Part shown: positions 1 to 5,263 of the stretch, one piece after another
Layout of the letters: the number at the start of each line of letters is the position of its first letter
Position numbering within the stretch: the stretch's first letter is position 1
Assembly: GCA_030609785.1 (NCBI GenBank)
Contig: JAUWTC010000067.1
Coordinates: 1-9,082 of the forward strand
Length of the DNA stretch: 9,082 bases
Reading direction: 5' to 3'
From: Holophagae bacterium
Lineage (GTDB): Bacteria; Acidobacteriota; Thermoanaerobaculia; Thermoanaerobaculales; Sulfomarinibacteraceae
The notes under the pieces: model-generated
The model's input: only the letters and a program-made list of their open reading frames with translations
Told to the model about the DNA's origin: nothing
Databases searched by the model: none
Made by a program: the position numbers and the translations under genes

Positions 1-2
1 AA

Positions 3-869
3 CGATTCCCTCATTGCTCTCAACCGGTATGGGGAGACCTGGGCCAGACACTCTTCCGGTCGGTTGACGGTCCAACCGCAGCTGAGATACTCAAGGAACT
101 CGATCAAATCGGAATTCGGACTGAGATTCGACCTGCTTCAGATTCCCCTCCGTCTCCCCAACAGCCCCCGCCGGACGAAGCGGCAGGGCTCCCCTGCCCC
201 TCGTGTGGGTTCGAGAACCCCGAATCTCACCCCGAATGCCGCTCTTGTGGTCTGGTATTCGCCAAATACGAGAAGCGGGCCGTCAGGCGAATGATGGCCG
301 ACTCCCGGCTGGAAGAAGAAATCAACAAGGCTCAGAGAATTGAGCAAGAATGGACCGACCGTGCTTCCCACTATCAGGCGCACCACCCGCTCCCGACAGG
401 CGCCACCGATCCATTTGCGGATGACCTTTTGATCGAGGAGGTTCCATTTCTCCGACTGGAAACAGATTCAGGCCCCATGCTGTTGACCTCCAAACGGATT
501 CTGGCTCGCACCAAGAAAGACCTTCTTTCAATTCCGTTCGAGATGATTGCCGGCGTCGAATTGGGCGGAGGATTCACGATATTGGGCGGTAGCGTCAAGA
601 TGGTCCTGACATTCACGGCGCCTCTGATCCTCGGGCGGTCCCGAGCCTCAACGCTCAGCCGGCAGGTCAAAAAGAATCAGCACTATGATCGCGAGACCAT
701 TCTCCACTGGGTCTATTCGAAGAACTTCATCTGCGGTCGTTGCGGCGCCCGCGAATTGAATTTTCGCCTCGAAAACCACGATTCACGAGTCCGATGCATG
801 CGGTGTGCCGCGGACCACTCGATCGACCTGACGCATGCCGTCGCTCTACCTACAGGAGAAAAGTCATGA
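3..869 (+). CDS. Double zinc-ribbon protein with a PH-like middle domain (5' end outside window)
   Basis: The frame is open from the left edge of the window, so the gene starts upstream. The ATG at 291 is only an internal methionine, because a clear zinc ribbon lies before it. In the visible 288 residues, the first ribbon is C65-x2-C68-x10-C79-x2-C82, ending in the SCGLVFAKYEK pattern common in small bacterial zinc ribbons. A proline-rich linker precedes it. Residues about 141-235 contain a stretch (LLTSKRILARTKKDLLSIPF) that looks like a bacterial PH domain, a small beta-barrel often found at membranes. A second ribbon follows: C244-x2-C247-x17-C265-x2-C268. I see no membrane segment in the visible part. 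The stop overlaps the next gene's start (ATGA at 866-869), so the two are probably translated together. The zinc-binding pattern is seen directly, the PH assignment is inferred, and the cellular role is unknown. Confidence 0.8.
   Translation, partial: RFPHCSQPVWGDLGQTLFRSVDGPTAAEILKELDQIGIRTEIRPASDSPPSPQQPPPDEAAGLPCPSCGFENPESHPECRSCGLVFAKYEKRAVRRMMADSRLEEEINKAQRIEQEWTDRASHYQAHHPLPTGATDPFADDLLIEEVPFLRLETDSGPMLLTSKRILARTKKDLLSIPFEMIAGVELGGGFTILGGSVKMVLTFTAPLILGRSRASTLSRQVKKNQHYDRETILHWVYSKNFICGRCGARELNFRLENHDSRVRCMRCAADHSIDLTHAVALPTGEKS
853..857 (+). promoter_or_regulatory. Ribosome binding site that sets the start of the 866 lipoprotein gene
   Basis: AGGAG lies 8 bases before the ATG at 866. 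It supports that start over the longer open frame, which reaches back to 740 inside the previous gene. Confidence 0.7.
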
Positions 870-1423
870 CAAAAATTCAATTGGCGCCCCCCTCCCGATC
901 ACTCCGGATGGAGATCCCGGTTTCGTTTGCCATCCTGCTGGTCGTTGCCGGTCTGGGGATGGGCTGTTCGCCGGCGCCACCACCGCCGGCCGGCGTGTCC
1001 AACACAGAACTGGACTTATCAATAGGTGACTTGGGGGACGCATGGGTCGTCAAGACCAACCAGGGAACCTCGCTGGTTATCGCGCCGTCAGACCCCGAGC
1101 GTCAGGGCACGATTGAATTCCTCGTTGGTCCGGAAGAGGAAGCAGTCAACCTTATCGCAGCCGTTGAGACTCATCGAAAAGATATCGAGAATCGTCCGGA
1201 CGGCGTCTATTCCGGCGCACAAGAACTGACCGGGCCGATGGGGACCGCCTTCTACTCTCGGGGCCGTTATGGTGACGGCGGTTCGACTATGGAGGAGACC
1301 CGAATTCTCGGAATGCACCCGAGGTCCAGCCGGATTATCGAAATGGTCTATCGCTATCCGGCCGGGGATGATTCTTCGACCAGGGTCGGCGAGTTGATCG
1401 AGTTGTTCGCAGAAGTGGAATAA
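866..1423 (+). CDS. Small lipoprotein of unknown function
   Basis: This 185-residue protein begins with a lipoprotein signal: basic residues K3, R11 and R14, a hydrophobic core at about 20-32, and the lipobox LGMGC with the acylated cysteine at C34. A proline-rich tether (SPAPPPPAG) follows. The mature part (about 150 residues) is soluble, with a likely alpha/beta pattern and a C-terminal segment rich in charged residues. I recognise no family. The ATG at 866 has a good ribosome binding site and overlaps the previous stop by 4 bases. An alternative ATG at 908 would lose all basic residues of the signal and is less likely. It probably sits on the periplasmic side of the inner membrane or on the outer membrane. 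Co-translation with the zinc-ribbon gene suggests a shared but unknown role. Confidence 0.8.
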   Translation: MTKIQLAPPSRSLRMEIPVSFAILLVVAGLGMGCSPAPPPPAGVSNTELDLSIGDLGDAWVVKTNQGTSLVIAPSDPERQGTIEFLVGPEEEAVNLIAAVETHRKDIENRPDGVYSGAQELTGPMGTAFYSRGRYGDGGSTMEETRILGMHPRSSRIIEMVYRYPAGDDSSTRVGELIELFAEVE

Positions 1424-1430
1424 GGGGCTT

Positions 1431-1527
1431 TTAGCAGTTAGCTCTCAGCGATTAGCTCCGGAAGGGTTGTTCTGCGGGCCGGAAAACAACCTTGGCAACT
1501 GCTAACGGCTAACGGCTAACGGCTAAC
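1431..1527. repeat. Nested inverted repeat with a 7-bp tandem array (GGCTAAC)
   Basis: Directly after the lipoprotein stop, the arm TTAGCAGTT (1431-1439) is matched by AACTGCTAA (1497-1505). Inside the loop a second hairpin pairs GGTTGTT (1465-1471) with AACAACC (1485-1491). The right arm runs into four tandem 7-mers at 1500-1527 (TGCTAAC, then GGCTAAC three times), with further TTAGCT copies on the left side. Short TTAGC/GCTAA repeats like this are common between genes in several GC-rich phyla. It could help end transcription of the upstream operon, but it has no U-tract. Confidence 0.7.
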
Positions 1528-1561
1528 AGCTTAGCTTCTTGCAATCATCGAGTCGTCACAA

Positions 1562-1630
1562 TGCGGGGCAGTGCCCGCACTGGACTCCCCTGGAGTCCCC
1601 ACGGCTTCGCCGTGGCAAGCCTTCGGCTTG
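1562..1630. repeat. Row of four adjacent short hairpins
   Basis: Four palindromes follow one another almost without gaps. A: TGCGGG 1562-1567 with CCCGCA 1574-1579. B: GGACTCC 1582-1588 with GGAGTCC 1592-1598. C: CCACGGC 1599-1605 with GCCGTGG 1609-1615. D: CAAGCC 1616-1621 with GGCTTG 1625-1630. B, C and D abut exactly and each has a 3-base loop (CCT, TTC, TTC). No good reading frame crosses the stretch. Its first bases resemble the hairpin element at 3406-3428. Confidence 0.75.
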
Positions 1631-1686
1631 GTGCCGGTTCCTACCCCTCGCTCCCGGACACAGTCCCAGCGGGCCTTTTTGCTTCT

Positions 1687-1733
1687 CTCTTTGTGCCTCT
1701 TTGTGCCTTTTTGTGGCTATTTCTTGGCGTTTT
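1687..1733. repeat. 10-bp tandem repeat (CTCTTTGTGC)
   Basis: CTCTTTGTGC occurs at 1687-1696 and 1697-1706, with a variant CTTTTTGTGG at 1707-1716, followed by a TTCTTGGCG tail. It belongs to the same loose class as the TTTGCG...TTGGCG repeats at 3341-3385 and 5214-5251. It ends about 10 bases past the stop of the minus-strand gene at 1743-2048. With the two elements before it, this accounts for nearly all of the gene-free stretch 1424-1742. Confidence 0.65.
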
Positions 1734-1742
1734 TCCGGCACC

Positions 1743-2048
1743 TCAGCTGTCAACGCTCCTGGCACCAACCTTGGCCATGATCTGATCGAATCGTTCCTCG
1801 AATCCGGCCTTGAAAGGGACGTGAAACGGCGAGACCTTCTGCCGCTCGAGCACCGCGGAGAATCCCCGCGCCTGGGGCTGAAGGCGGTATGTCAACAAGG
1901 TCGTCCCCATCCAGGAAAAAGCAACGATCAACGCGTCACCCTCAAGGCGAATCGACGCGATTTCCTCGAATTGCCGAGACTTGATTTCGCCCTGGACCCG
2001 AGCGACAAAGTCACCGGGGCTCCCTTCACTGACGCTGAAAGCCTTCAC
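1743..2048 (-). CDS. Small soluble protein of unknown function
   Basis: This 101-residue protein is read from GTG at 2046-2048, preceded by GAGGGAGAGG as ribosome binding site. A TTG at 2061-2063 would add five residues but sits against the terminator U-tract with no binding site. The sequence has no cysteine, signal peptide or membrane segment. It shows a likely mix of strands (EIASIRLEGDALIVAFSW, TLLTYRLQ) and a C-terminal helix (AGFEERFDQIMAKVG). I recognise no family. Its amino-acid make-up looks like a real protein, and the opposite frame is low-complexity, so I favour this strand. It lies downstream of the cytochrome gene on the same strand, separated by an intrinsic terminator. It would therefore be expressed by read-through or from a promoter I cannot see. 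Confidence 0.65.
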   Translation of the reverse strand: MKAFSVSEGSPGDFVARVQGEIKSRQFEEIASIRLEGDALIVAFSWMGTTLLTYRLQPQARGFSAVLERQKVSPFHVPFKAGFEERFDQIMAKVGARSVDS

Positions 2049-2065
2049 GGACCTCTCCCTCAACG

Positions 2066-2094
2066 AAAAAGCGGCGCGACCAGGTCGCGCCGCT
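2066..2094 (-). terminator. Intrinsic terminator of the cytochrome gene
   Basis: AGCGGCGCGA (2070-2079) and TCGCGCCGCT (2085-2094) form a perfect 10-bp GC-rich stem with a 5-base loop. On the minus strand it is followed by TTTTT (2070-2066). It begins 25 bases after the cytochrome stop. On the plus strand there is no U-tract, so it acts on minus-strand transcripts. Confidence 0.85.
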
Positions 2095-2118
2095 CGATTA
2101 AACTCCCAGGTCTATTCT

Positions 2119-2586
2119 CTACTCACCCGGGGGATTCTTGAACTCGTGAATGGCGGCGGCGTTGGTCATCTCGGTCGCCAGATCGACGACCTTTGAGTGA
2201 CCGTCATCTTTGTGGCATCCGTCGCAGGTCTCTTGCGTCGGGACAATCAGCCCATTCGCGGCGGCCTTCTCCGGGTCTTTCATGATGCTCATCTTCTTGA
2301 AATCAGCACCGGGCCCGTGACAGGCTTCACACTGCACTCCGGCCATCGTTTCATCATTGTTGGTTACATGGCACGCGGTGCACTTGCCGGCGTCATACGC
2401 AGGATCCGTCGAACCCTTGGCGGAGTCGAGAGCCTTGGCGTGAGTCGACTGCTCCCACGAAGCAAACTGGACCTTGTGGCACATTTTGCACTTGGACGCA
2501 CCAACATACGCATGATCCTGGGCCTGAACCACGCCCGCCATGACTACAATCACCATCACCAGCAACAACAGGGACATCTTCCTCAT
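2119..2586 (-). CDS. Small exported tetraheme cytochrome c (cytochrome c554-like)
   Basis: This 155-residue protein has a Sec signal (MRKMSLLLLV start, hydrophobic to about 20, likely cut after VVQA at 22). Four CXXCH heme sites follow: C33-H37, C69-H73, C86-H90 and C121-H125. Free histidines at 25, 49, 130 and 147 are candidate distal ligands. The layout (YVGASKCKMCH near the N-terminus, STHAKAL after it, then VQCEACHGPG) fits the cytochrome c554 / multiheme c family. It would act as a periplasmic electron carrier after heme attachment by a cytochrome c maturation system, which is not in this window. The ATG at 2584-2586 is chosen because AAGGAGG lies 5 bases before it; the frame extends 19 codons further without such a site. 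It has its own likely promoter and terminator. No partner oxidoreductase is visible, so donor and acceptor are unknown. Confidence 0.9.
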   Translation of the reverse strand: MRKMSLLLLVMVIVVMAGVVQAQDHAYVGASKCKMCHKVQFASWEQSTHAKALDSAKGSTDPAYDAGKCTACHVTNNDETMAGVQCEACHGPGADFKKMSIMKDPEKAAANGLIVPTQETCDGCHKDDGHSKVVDLATEMTNAAAIHEFKNPPGE

Positions 2587-2591
2587 ATCAG

Positions 2592-2598
2592 CCTCCTT
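2592..2598 (-). promoter_or_regulatory. Strong ribosome binding site of the cytochrome gene
   Basis: AAGGAGG on the minus strand, 5 bases before the ATG at 2586. It decides the start, since the open frame continues to 2643. Confidence 0.8.
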
Positions 2599-2633
2599 GT
2601 CTTCACGCGCCGGCGAGATGCCGCGCTCAGGCG

Positions 2634-2662
2634 AATGTACCACTGCAGTTGCTCAGTTTCAA
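2634..2662 (-). promoter_or_regulatory. Candidate sigma70-type promoter for the cytochrome gene
   Basis: On the minus strand, TTGAAA (2662-2657; 5 of 6 to TTGACA) and TACATT (2639-2634; 4 of 6 to TATAAT) are separated by exactly 17 bases. Transcription would begin near 2627, giving a leader of about 40 bases. This lies in the 107-bp gap after tdk and would allow expression independent of tdk. It is a pattern match only. Confidence 0.4.
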
Positions 2663-2693
2663 CACTGACAATGCCGTGACAAAAGGTCAGGAG

Positions 2694-3308
2694 TTACTCA
2701 ACACCCGCCTCGACCGGCGGGAAGAGCCAGGGCGTCTCGTCAACCGGCGCACCCTCGGGTTCGTGACATCGGCGGCACCGCGCCTCATAGACTCCGGAGG
2801 CACCAACCACTACCTGTTGATCAGAGGGGATCAGGCGCTGGGTGTACGAGGCAGAGGCGCCACACCTGGAACAGATAGCCGTGATCTTCTTGACGTTCTC
2901 CGCCAGGGCCAGGAGCTCCGGCATCGGCCCGAACGGGACACCCCGGTAATCCATGTCGAGACCGGCGACGATGACCCTCTTCCCCAAATTGGCCAGATGC
3001 GAACAGACCTTCGGCAGACCATCGTCGAAAAACTGAACCTCGTCAATCCCGACAACATCGGTCCTGGGATCAACTTTGACGAGGATGTCTTCCGATTTTT
3101 CAACGACCTCGCAGGGAATTCTCTGTTTGGAATGGGACACGACGTCATCATCAGAGTAGCGAGTGTCCGTTGCCGGCTTGAAGACCTGGAGTCTTTGCCG
3201 AGCAATGGCCGCTCGCCGAAGCAATCGGATCAACTCTTCCGATTTTCCAGAAAACATCGGCCCGGCGACCACCTCAATCCAACCACCACCCGGAGTTCCT
3301 CGCATCAT
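2694..3308 (-). CDS. tdk: Thymidine kinase (EC 2.7.1.21)
   Basis: The 204-residue product is a type II thymidine kinase, which phosphorylates thymidine to dTMP with ATP in the salvage pathway. The P-loop is at 16-23 (GPMFSGKS). The Mg/catalytic motif DEVQFF is at 89-94, with E90 as the expected catalytic base. The lasso region has a structural zinc site at C146, C149 (CSRC) and C178, C181 (CRRCHEP). Length matches the family (about 190-210). Two ATGs stand side by side (3308 and 3305), neither with a clear ribosome binding site; the first is taken. The gene is divergent from ndk and the dCMP deaminase gene, which feed the same dTTP pool. The cytochrome gene follows 107 bases downstream and probably has its own promoter. 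Confidence 0.95.
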   Translation of the reverse strand: MMRGTPGGGWIEVVAGPMFSGKSEELIRLLRRAAIARQRLQVFKPATDTRYSDDDVVSHSKQRIPCEVVEKSEDILVKVDPRTDVVGIDEVQFFDDGLPKVCSHLANLGKRVIVAGLDMDYRGVPFGPMPELLALAENVKKITAICSRCGASASYTQRLIPSDQQVVVGASGVYEARCRRCHEPEGAPVDETPWLFPPVEAGVE

Positions 3309-3340
3309 TGGCAGAGACTAGCAGAACCGGGAAGATTTCT

Positions 3341-3385
3341 TTGCGTTCCCTTTGCGTTCTTGGCGATCTTTGCGGTTCAATTGCC
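3341..3385. repeat. Dispersed repeat, TTTGCG...GGTTCAATTGCC type
   Basis: The stretch matches the inverse complement of 5021-5058, sharing GCAATTGAACCGC, AAGA and CGCAAAGGGAA blocks with one short indel. It is in the same orientation as the copy at 5214-5251. Internally it is made of TTTGCG-type near-repeats. It lies in the divergent tdk-ndk spacer, so it is not acting simply as a 3'-end structure here. Confidence 0.75.
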
Positions 3386-3410
3386 TTCTTGTGTCGTCCG
3401 GGGGCACGAT

Positions 3411-3428
3411 GCGGGGCAGGAGCCCCGC
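3411..3428. repeat. Perfect short palindrome (GCGGGGC / GCCCCGC)
   Basis: Seven-base arms at 3411-3417 and 3422-3428 with a 4-base AGGA loop. The leading bases (CACGATGCGGGGCAG) nearly match CACAATGCGGGGCAG at 1557-1571, so this looks like a second copy of the element that opens the hairpin row at 1562. There is no U-tract. Confidence 0.7.
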
Positions 3429-3444
3429 GCTCCCTCCTGCGTCC

Positions 3445-3497
3445 TAGCGTCCCAGCTTCCGAGCGTCCCAGCCTCCTGGCGCCCCAGCTTCCCAGCG
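3445..3497. repeat. 16-bp tandem repeat, three copies plus a partial
   Basis: Units TAGCGTCCCAGCTTCC (3445-3460), GAGCGTCCCAGCCTCC (3461-3476) and TGGCGCCCCAGCTTCC (3477-3492), then CAGCG. Looser GCGTCC/GCGCTCC units precede it from about 3427. It is a minisatellite about 50 bases before the ndk start, and its copy number may vary between strains. Confidence 0.8.
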
Positions 3498-3537
3498 TGT
3501 ATCATCCCCACCCCGGTCCCCCTGAGGGACAAACACC

Positions 3538-3544
3538 AGGAGGA
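3538..3544 (+). promoter_or_regulatory. Ribosome binding site of ndk
   Basis: AGGAGGA, 3 bases before the ATG at 3548. It fixes the start, as the frame stays open back to 3308 through repeat sequence. A small 5-bp hairpin (GTCCC 3516-3520, GGGAC 3526-3530) sits just before it. Confidence 0.8.
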
Positions 3545-3547
3545 AAT

Positions 3548-3964
3548 ATGAGCGAACGCACCTTCACGATCATCAAGCCCGATTCCGTCGAAAAGGGCAA
3601 TACCGGAAAAATCATCTCCCATCTCGAAAGCGAGGGATTCACGATCCTCGCCGGCCGGATGACCCGCCTCAGCCGGACACAGGCTCAGGGTTTCTACGCT
3701 GTTCACAAGGAGCGCCCCTTCTACAACGACCTCGTGGCATACATGACGTCCGGACCTGTGTGGGTGATGGCCCTCGAGCGAGACCAGGCCGTCCCTACGC
3801 TGCGCAAAGTAATGGGCGCCACCAACCCCGCCGACGCCGACGAGGGCACTCTCCGAAAACTGTACGGAGAGTCCATCGAGCGCAACGCGATTCATGGATC
3901 AGACTCTTCCGAGAACGCAGCCATCGAAATCGCCTTCTTCTTTCCGCAGTCTGAAATCCTGTAG
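3548..3964 (+). CDS. ndk: Nucleoside diphosphate kinase (EC 2.7.4.6)
   Basis: The 138-residue product moves the gamma phosphate from ATP to other NDPs and dNDPs through a phosphohistidine. The family signature NAIHGSDS is at 113-120, with the phospho-accepting H116. The N-terminal strand TFTIIKPDSVEKG carries the conserved K10. R86 and N113 are at the expected nucleotide-contact positions. Length is normal (about 135-145). A strong ribosome binding site sets the start. It is first in a likely operon with the dCMP deaminase gene (21 bases downstream) and trmB, and divergent from tdk. The context fits final phosphorylation of dTDP and other deoxynucleotides for DNA synthesis. The enzyme is cytoplasmic. 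Confidence 0.96.
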   Translation: MSERTFTIIKPDSVEKGNTGKIISHLESEGFTILAGRMTRLSRTQAQGFYAVHKERPFYNDLVAYMTSGPVWVMALERDQAVPTLRKVMGATNPADADEGTLRKLYGESIERNAIHGSDSSENAAIEIAFFFPQSEIL

Positions 3965-3985
3965 CCAAGGCCGGATACTCACCCT

Positions 3986-4423
3986 ATGAGAGTCAGCTGG
4001 AACCGATACTTCATGAACCTGGCAGTGCAGGCCGCCACGCGTTCGACATGTCCGAGAAAGCATGTCGGAGCGGTGATCGTTCGCGACAAATCCATCCTCT
4101 CGACCGGCTACAACGGATCGATTCGCGGCGCGGACCACTGCACCGATGTCGGGTGCCTGATAGAGACGGGTCACTGCGTTCGTACGGTGCACGCCGAAGC
4201 CAACGCACTGGTTCAGGCCGCCAGCCATGGGGTCCGGCTCGAAGGCGCAGAGATCTACGTCACTGCCTCCCCTTGCTTCGACTGTTTCAAACTGATCGTA
4301 AATGCCGGTATTCGAACGATTTACTACGGAGAATTCTATCGTGACGAACGAGTTCTGACCTTCGCCGAGGAGTTGGGGATCACAATGATACACCTGGGAG
4401 TCGAGGACGAGGCGGCTGAGTGA
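3986..4423 (+). CDS. dCMP deaminase (EC 3.5.4.12), ComEB type
   Basis: The 145-residue protein belongs to the zinc cytidine/dCMP deaminase fold and should convert dCMP to dUMP, the substrate of thymidylate synthase. The catalytic zinc ligands are H69 in HAEANA and C97/C100 in PCFDC, with E71 as proton shuttle. The block VGAVIVRDKSILSTGYNGS at 27-45 is typical of dCMP deaminases rather than tRNA or riboflavin deaminases. C22, C52, C57, H63 and C64 could include a structural zinc site, as in phage enzymes. Family members are often activated by dCTP and inhibited by dTTP; that is known of the family and not shown here. The ribosome binding site is weak (AAGG about 16 bases upstream), which suggests reliance on translation from ndk. 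The stop overlaps the trmB start by 4 bases. Confidence 0.93.
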   Translation: MRVSWNRYFMNLAVQAATRSTCPRKHVGAVIVRDKSILSTGYNGSIRGADHCTDVGCLIETGHCVRTVHAEANALVQAASHGVRLEGAEIYVTASPCFDCFKLIVNAGIRTIYYGEFYRDERVLTFAEELGITMIHLGVEDEAAE

Positions 4424-5028
4424 CGATCGACATCGACCTTAACAGCGTCACCGTCCCGTTCCACTGGCCCCAGATCTTCGGCGTCGACGGACCGGTCCAC
4501 GTCGAGATCGGATCGGGCAAGGGCCGCTTTCTGCTCAAATTGGCGGCCGAGCACCCGGAACTGTCCCTCTTGGCCGTCGAACGCGCCGGCAAGTACCACC
4601 AATTGGTTTGCGACAAGGCCGGCCGACGCGGTTTGAAAAATGTGCGCCTGCTCAGGACAACAGCTGAAGACCTGCTCTTCAGGCTTCTCCCACCGGATTC
4701 GGTCGATGCCCTCTACGTCCTGTTTCCTGACCCGTGGCCCAAGAAACGGCACCACAAGCGCCGTCTCTTCACACCTGACGTCACCGAGGCGATGGTTCGT
4801 TGCCTCAGGCCCGGGGCGCCACTGTTGGTCAAGAGCGACCACCCCGCCTACGCCGAGGTCATCGAGGCCGTGCTGCATCAGACCCCGGGTCTTGAGAGCA
4901 CCGATCCCGAAGAAGCCTTTTCAAGCCTGCCCTTGACCGGGTTTGAATCCAAATACGTGGTCGAAGGCCGAAAAATCCACGCCTTTTCGATGATCAAGAC
5001 ATCCGGGCAGGAACACAAACGCAATTGA
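4420..5028 (+). CDS. trmB: tRNA (guanine-N7-)-methyltransferase (EC 2.1.1.33)
   Basis: The 202-residue enzyme makes m7G at position 46 of tRNA using S-adenosylmethionine. The SAM-binding loop EIGSGKG is at 29-35, with the acidic strand end VER at 53-55. The hallmark LFPDPWPKKRHHKRR at 101-115 holds the catalytic D104, and the C-terminal tRNA/SAM motif TGFE (T173, E176) is present. It starts at GTG in a GTGA overlap with the dCMP deaminase stop, with GAGGACGAGG upstream as binding site. The alternative is a later start, but this one gives a complete fold. Its last codons (about HKRN) and the TGA stop lie inside the left copy of a 38-bp inverted repeat, so the tail after about residue 195 is probably repeat-derived. 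Confidence 0.95.
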   Translation: MTIDIDLNSVTVPFHWPQIFGVDGPVHVEIGSGKGRFLLKLAAEHPELSLLAVERAGKYHQLVCDKAGRRGLKNVRLLRTTAEDLLFRLLPPDSVDALYVLFPDPWPKKRHHKRRLFTPDVTEAMVRCLRPGAPLLVKSDHPAYAEVIEAVLHQTPGLESTDPEEAFSSLPLTGFESKYVVEGRKIHAFSMIKTSGQEHKRN

Positions 5029-5050
5029 ACCGCCAAGACGCGAAGAGCGC
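5013..5050. repeat. Left copy of a 38-bp inverted repeat; contains the trmB stop
   Basis: The arm matches the inverse complement of 5214-5251 at 34 of 38 positions, with the exact core TTGAACCGCCAAGACGC. The trmB stop codon (5026-5028) lies within it. The 163 bases between the arms (5051-5213) are AT-richer than the genes. I see no gene, hairpin terminator or promoter in them that I would defend. Confidence 0.85.
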
Positions 5051-5213
5051 AAAGGGAAGAAGAGATATTTAGTTATTGACTCGACGCTTGATGCCGGATT
5101 TCAAAAGCCGTACGTGCCGGTTCAGGACAACACCAGGAATGAGAACGCTCAATTTGAGATAGGCATATTATTTAGCGGCCTCTTCTATTCCCATATTCGC
5201 TTTTCTCATCTTG

Positions 5214-5251
5214 GCGATCTTTGCGTCTTGGCGGTTCAACTGCCTTTGTGT
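5214..5251. repeat. Right copy of the 38-bp inverted repeat
   Basis: Inverse copy of 5013-5050, ending 12 bases beyond the stop of the minus-strand lipoprotein gene. Same orientation as the related copy at 3341-3385. Together the arms bracket the space between two convergent genes; a transcript could fold them into a 38-bp stem with a large loop. Confidence 0.85.
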
Positions 5252-5263
5252 CTGTTGCCTCTC

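Noticed and set aside
1500..1527. Possible CRISPR array from the GGCTAAC repeats
   Set aside because: Units are only 7 bases and directly adjacent with no spacers.
1655..1690. Possible plus-strand terminator from the CAGCGGGCC region and following TTTTT
   Set aside because: No stem of useful length precedes the T run, and it lies over 200 bases past the operon end.
1539..2141. 200-residue plus-strand open frame
   Set aside because: Crosses the hairpin row, tandem repeat and the terminator stem; composition is low-complexity. The minus-strand 101-residue frame looks more like a protein and has a ribosome binding site.
2649..3551. 300-residue plus-strand open frame opposite tdk
   Set aside because: It runs antisense through the P-loop and zinc motifs of tdk and then through repeats; no start signal or domain.
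5051..5213. Possible small gene or promoter between the inverted 38-bp repeats
   Set aside because: TTGACT near 5077 has no matching -10 at proper spacing, and no frame there has a start with a binding site and protein-like composition.
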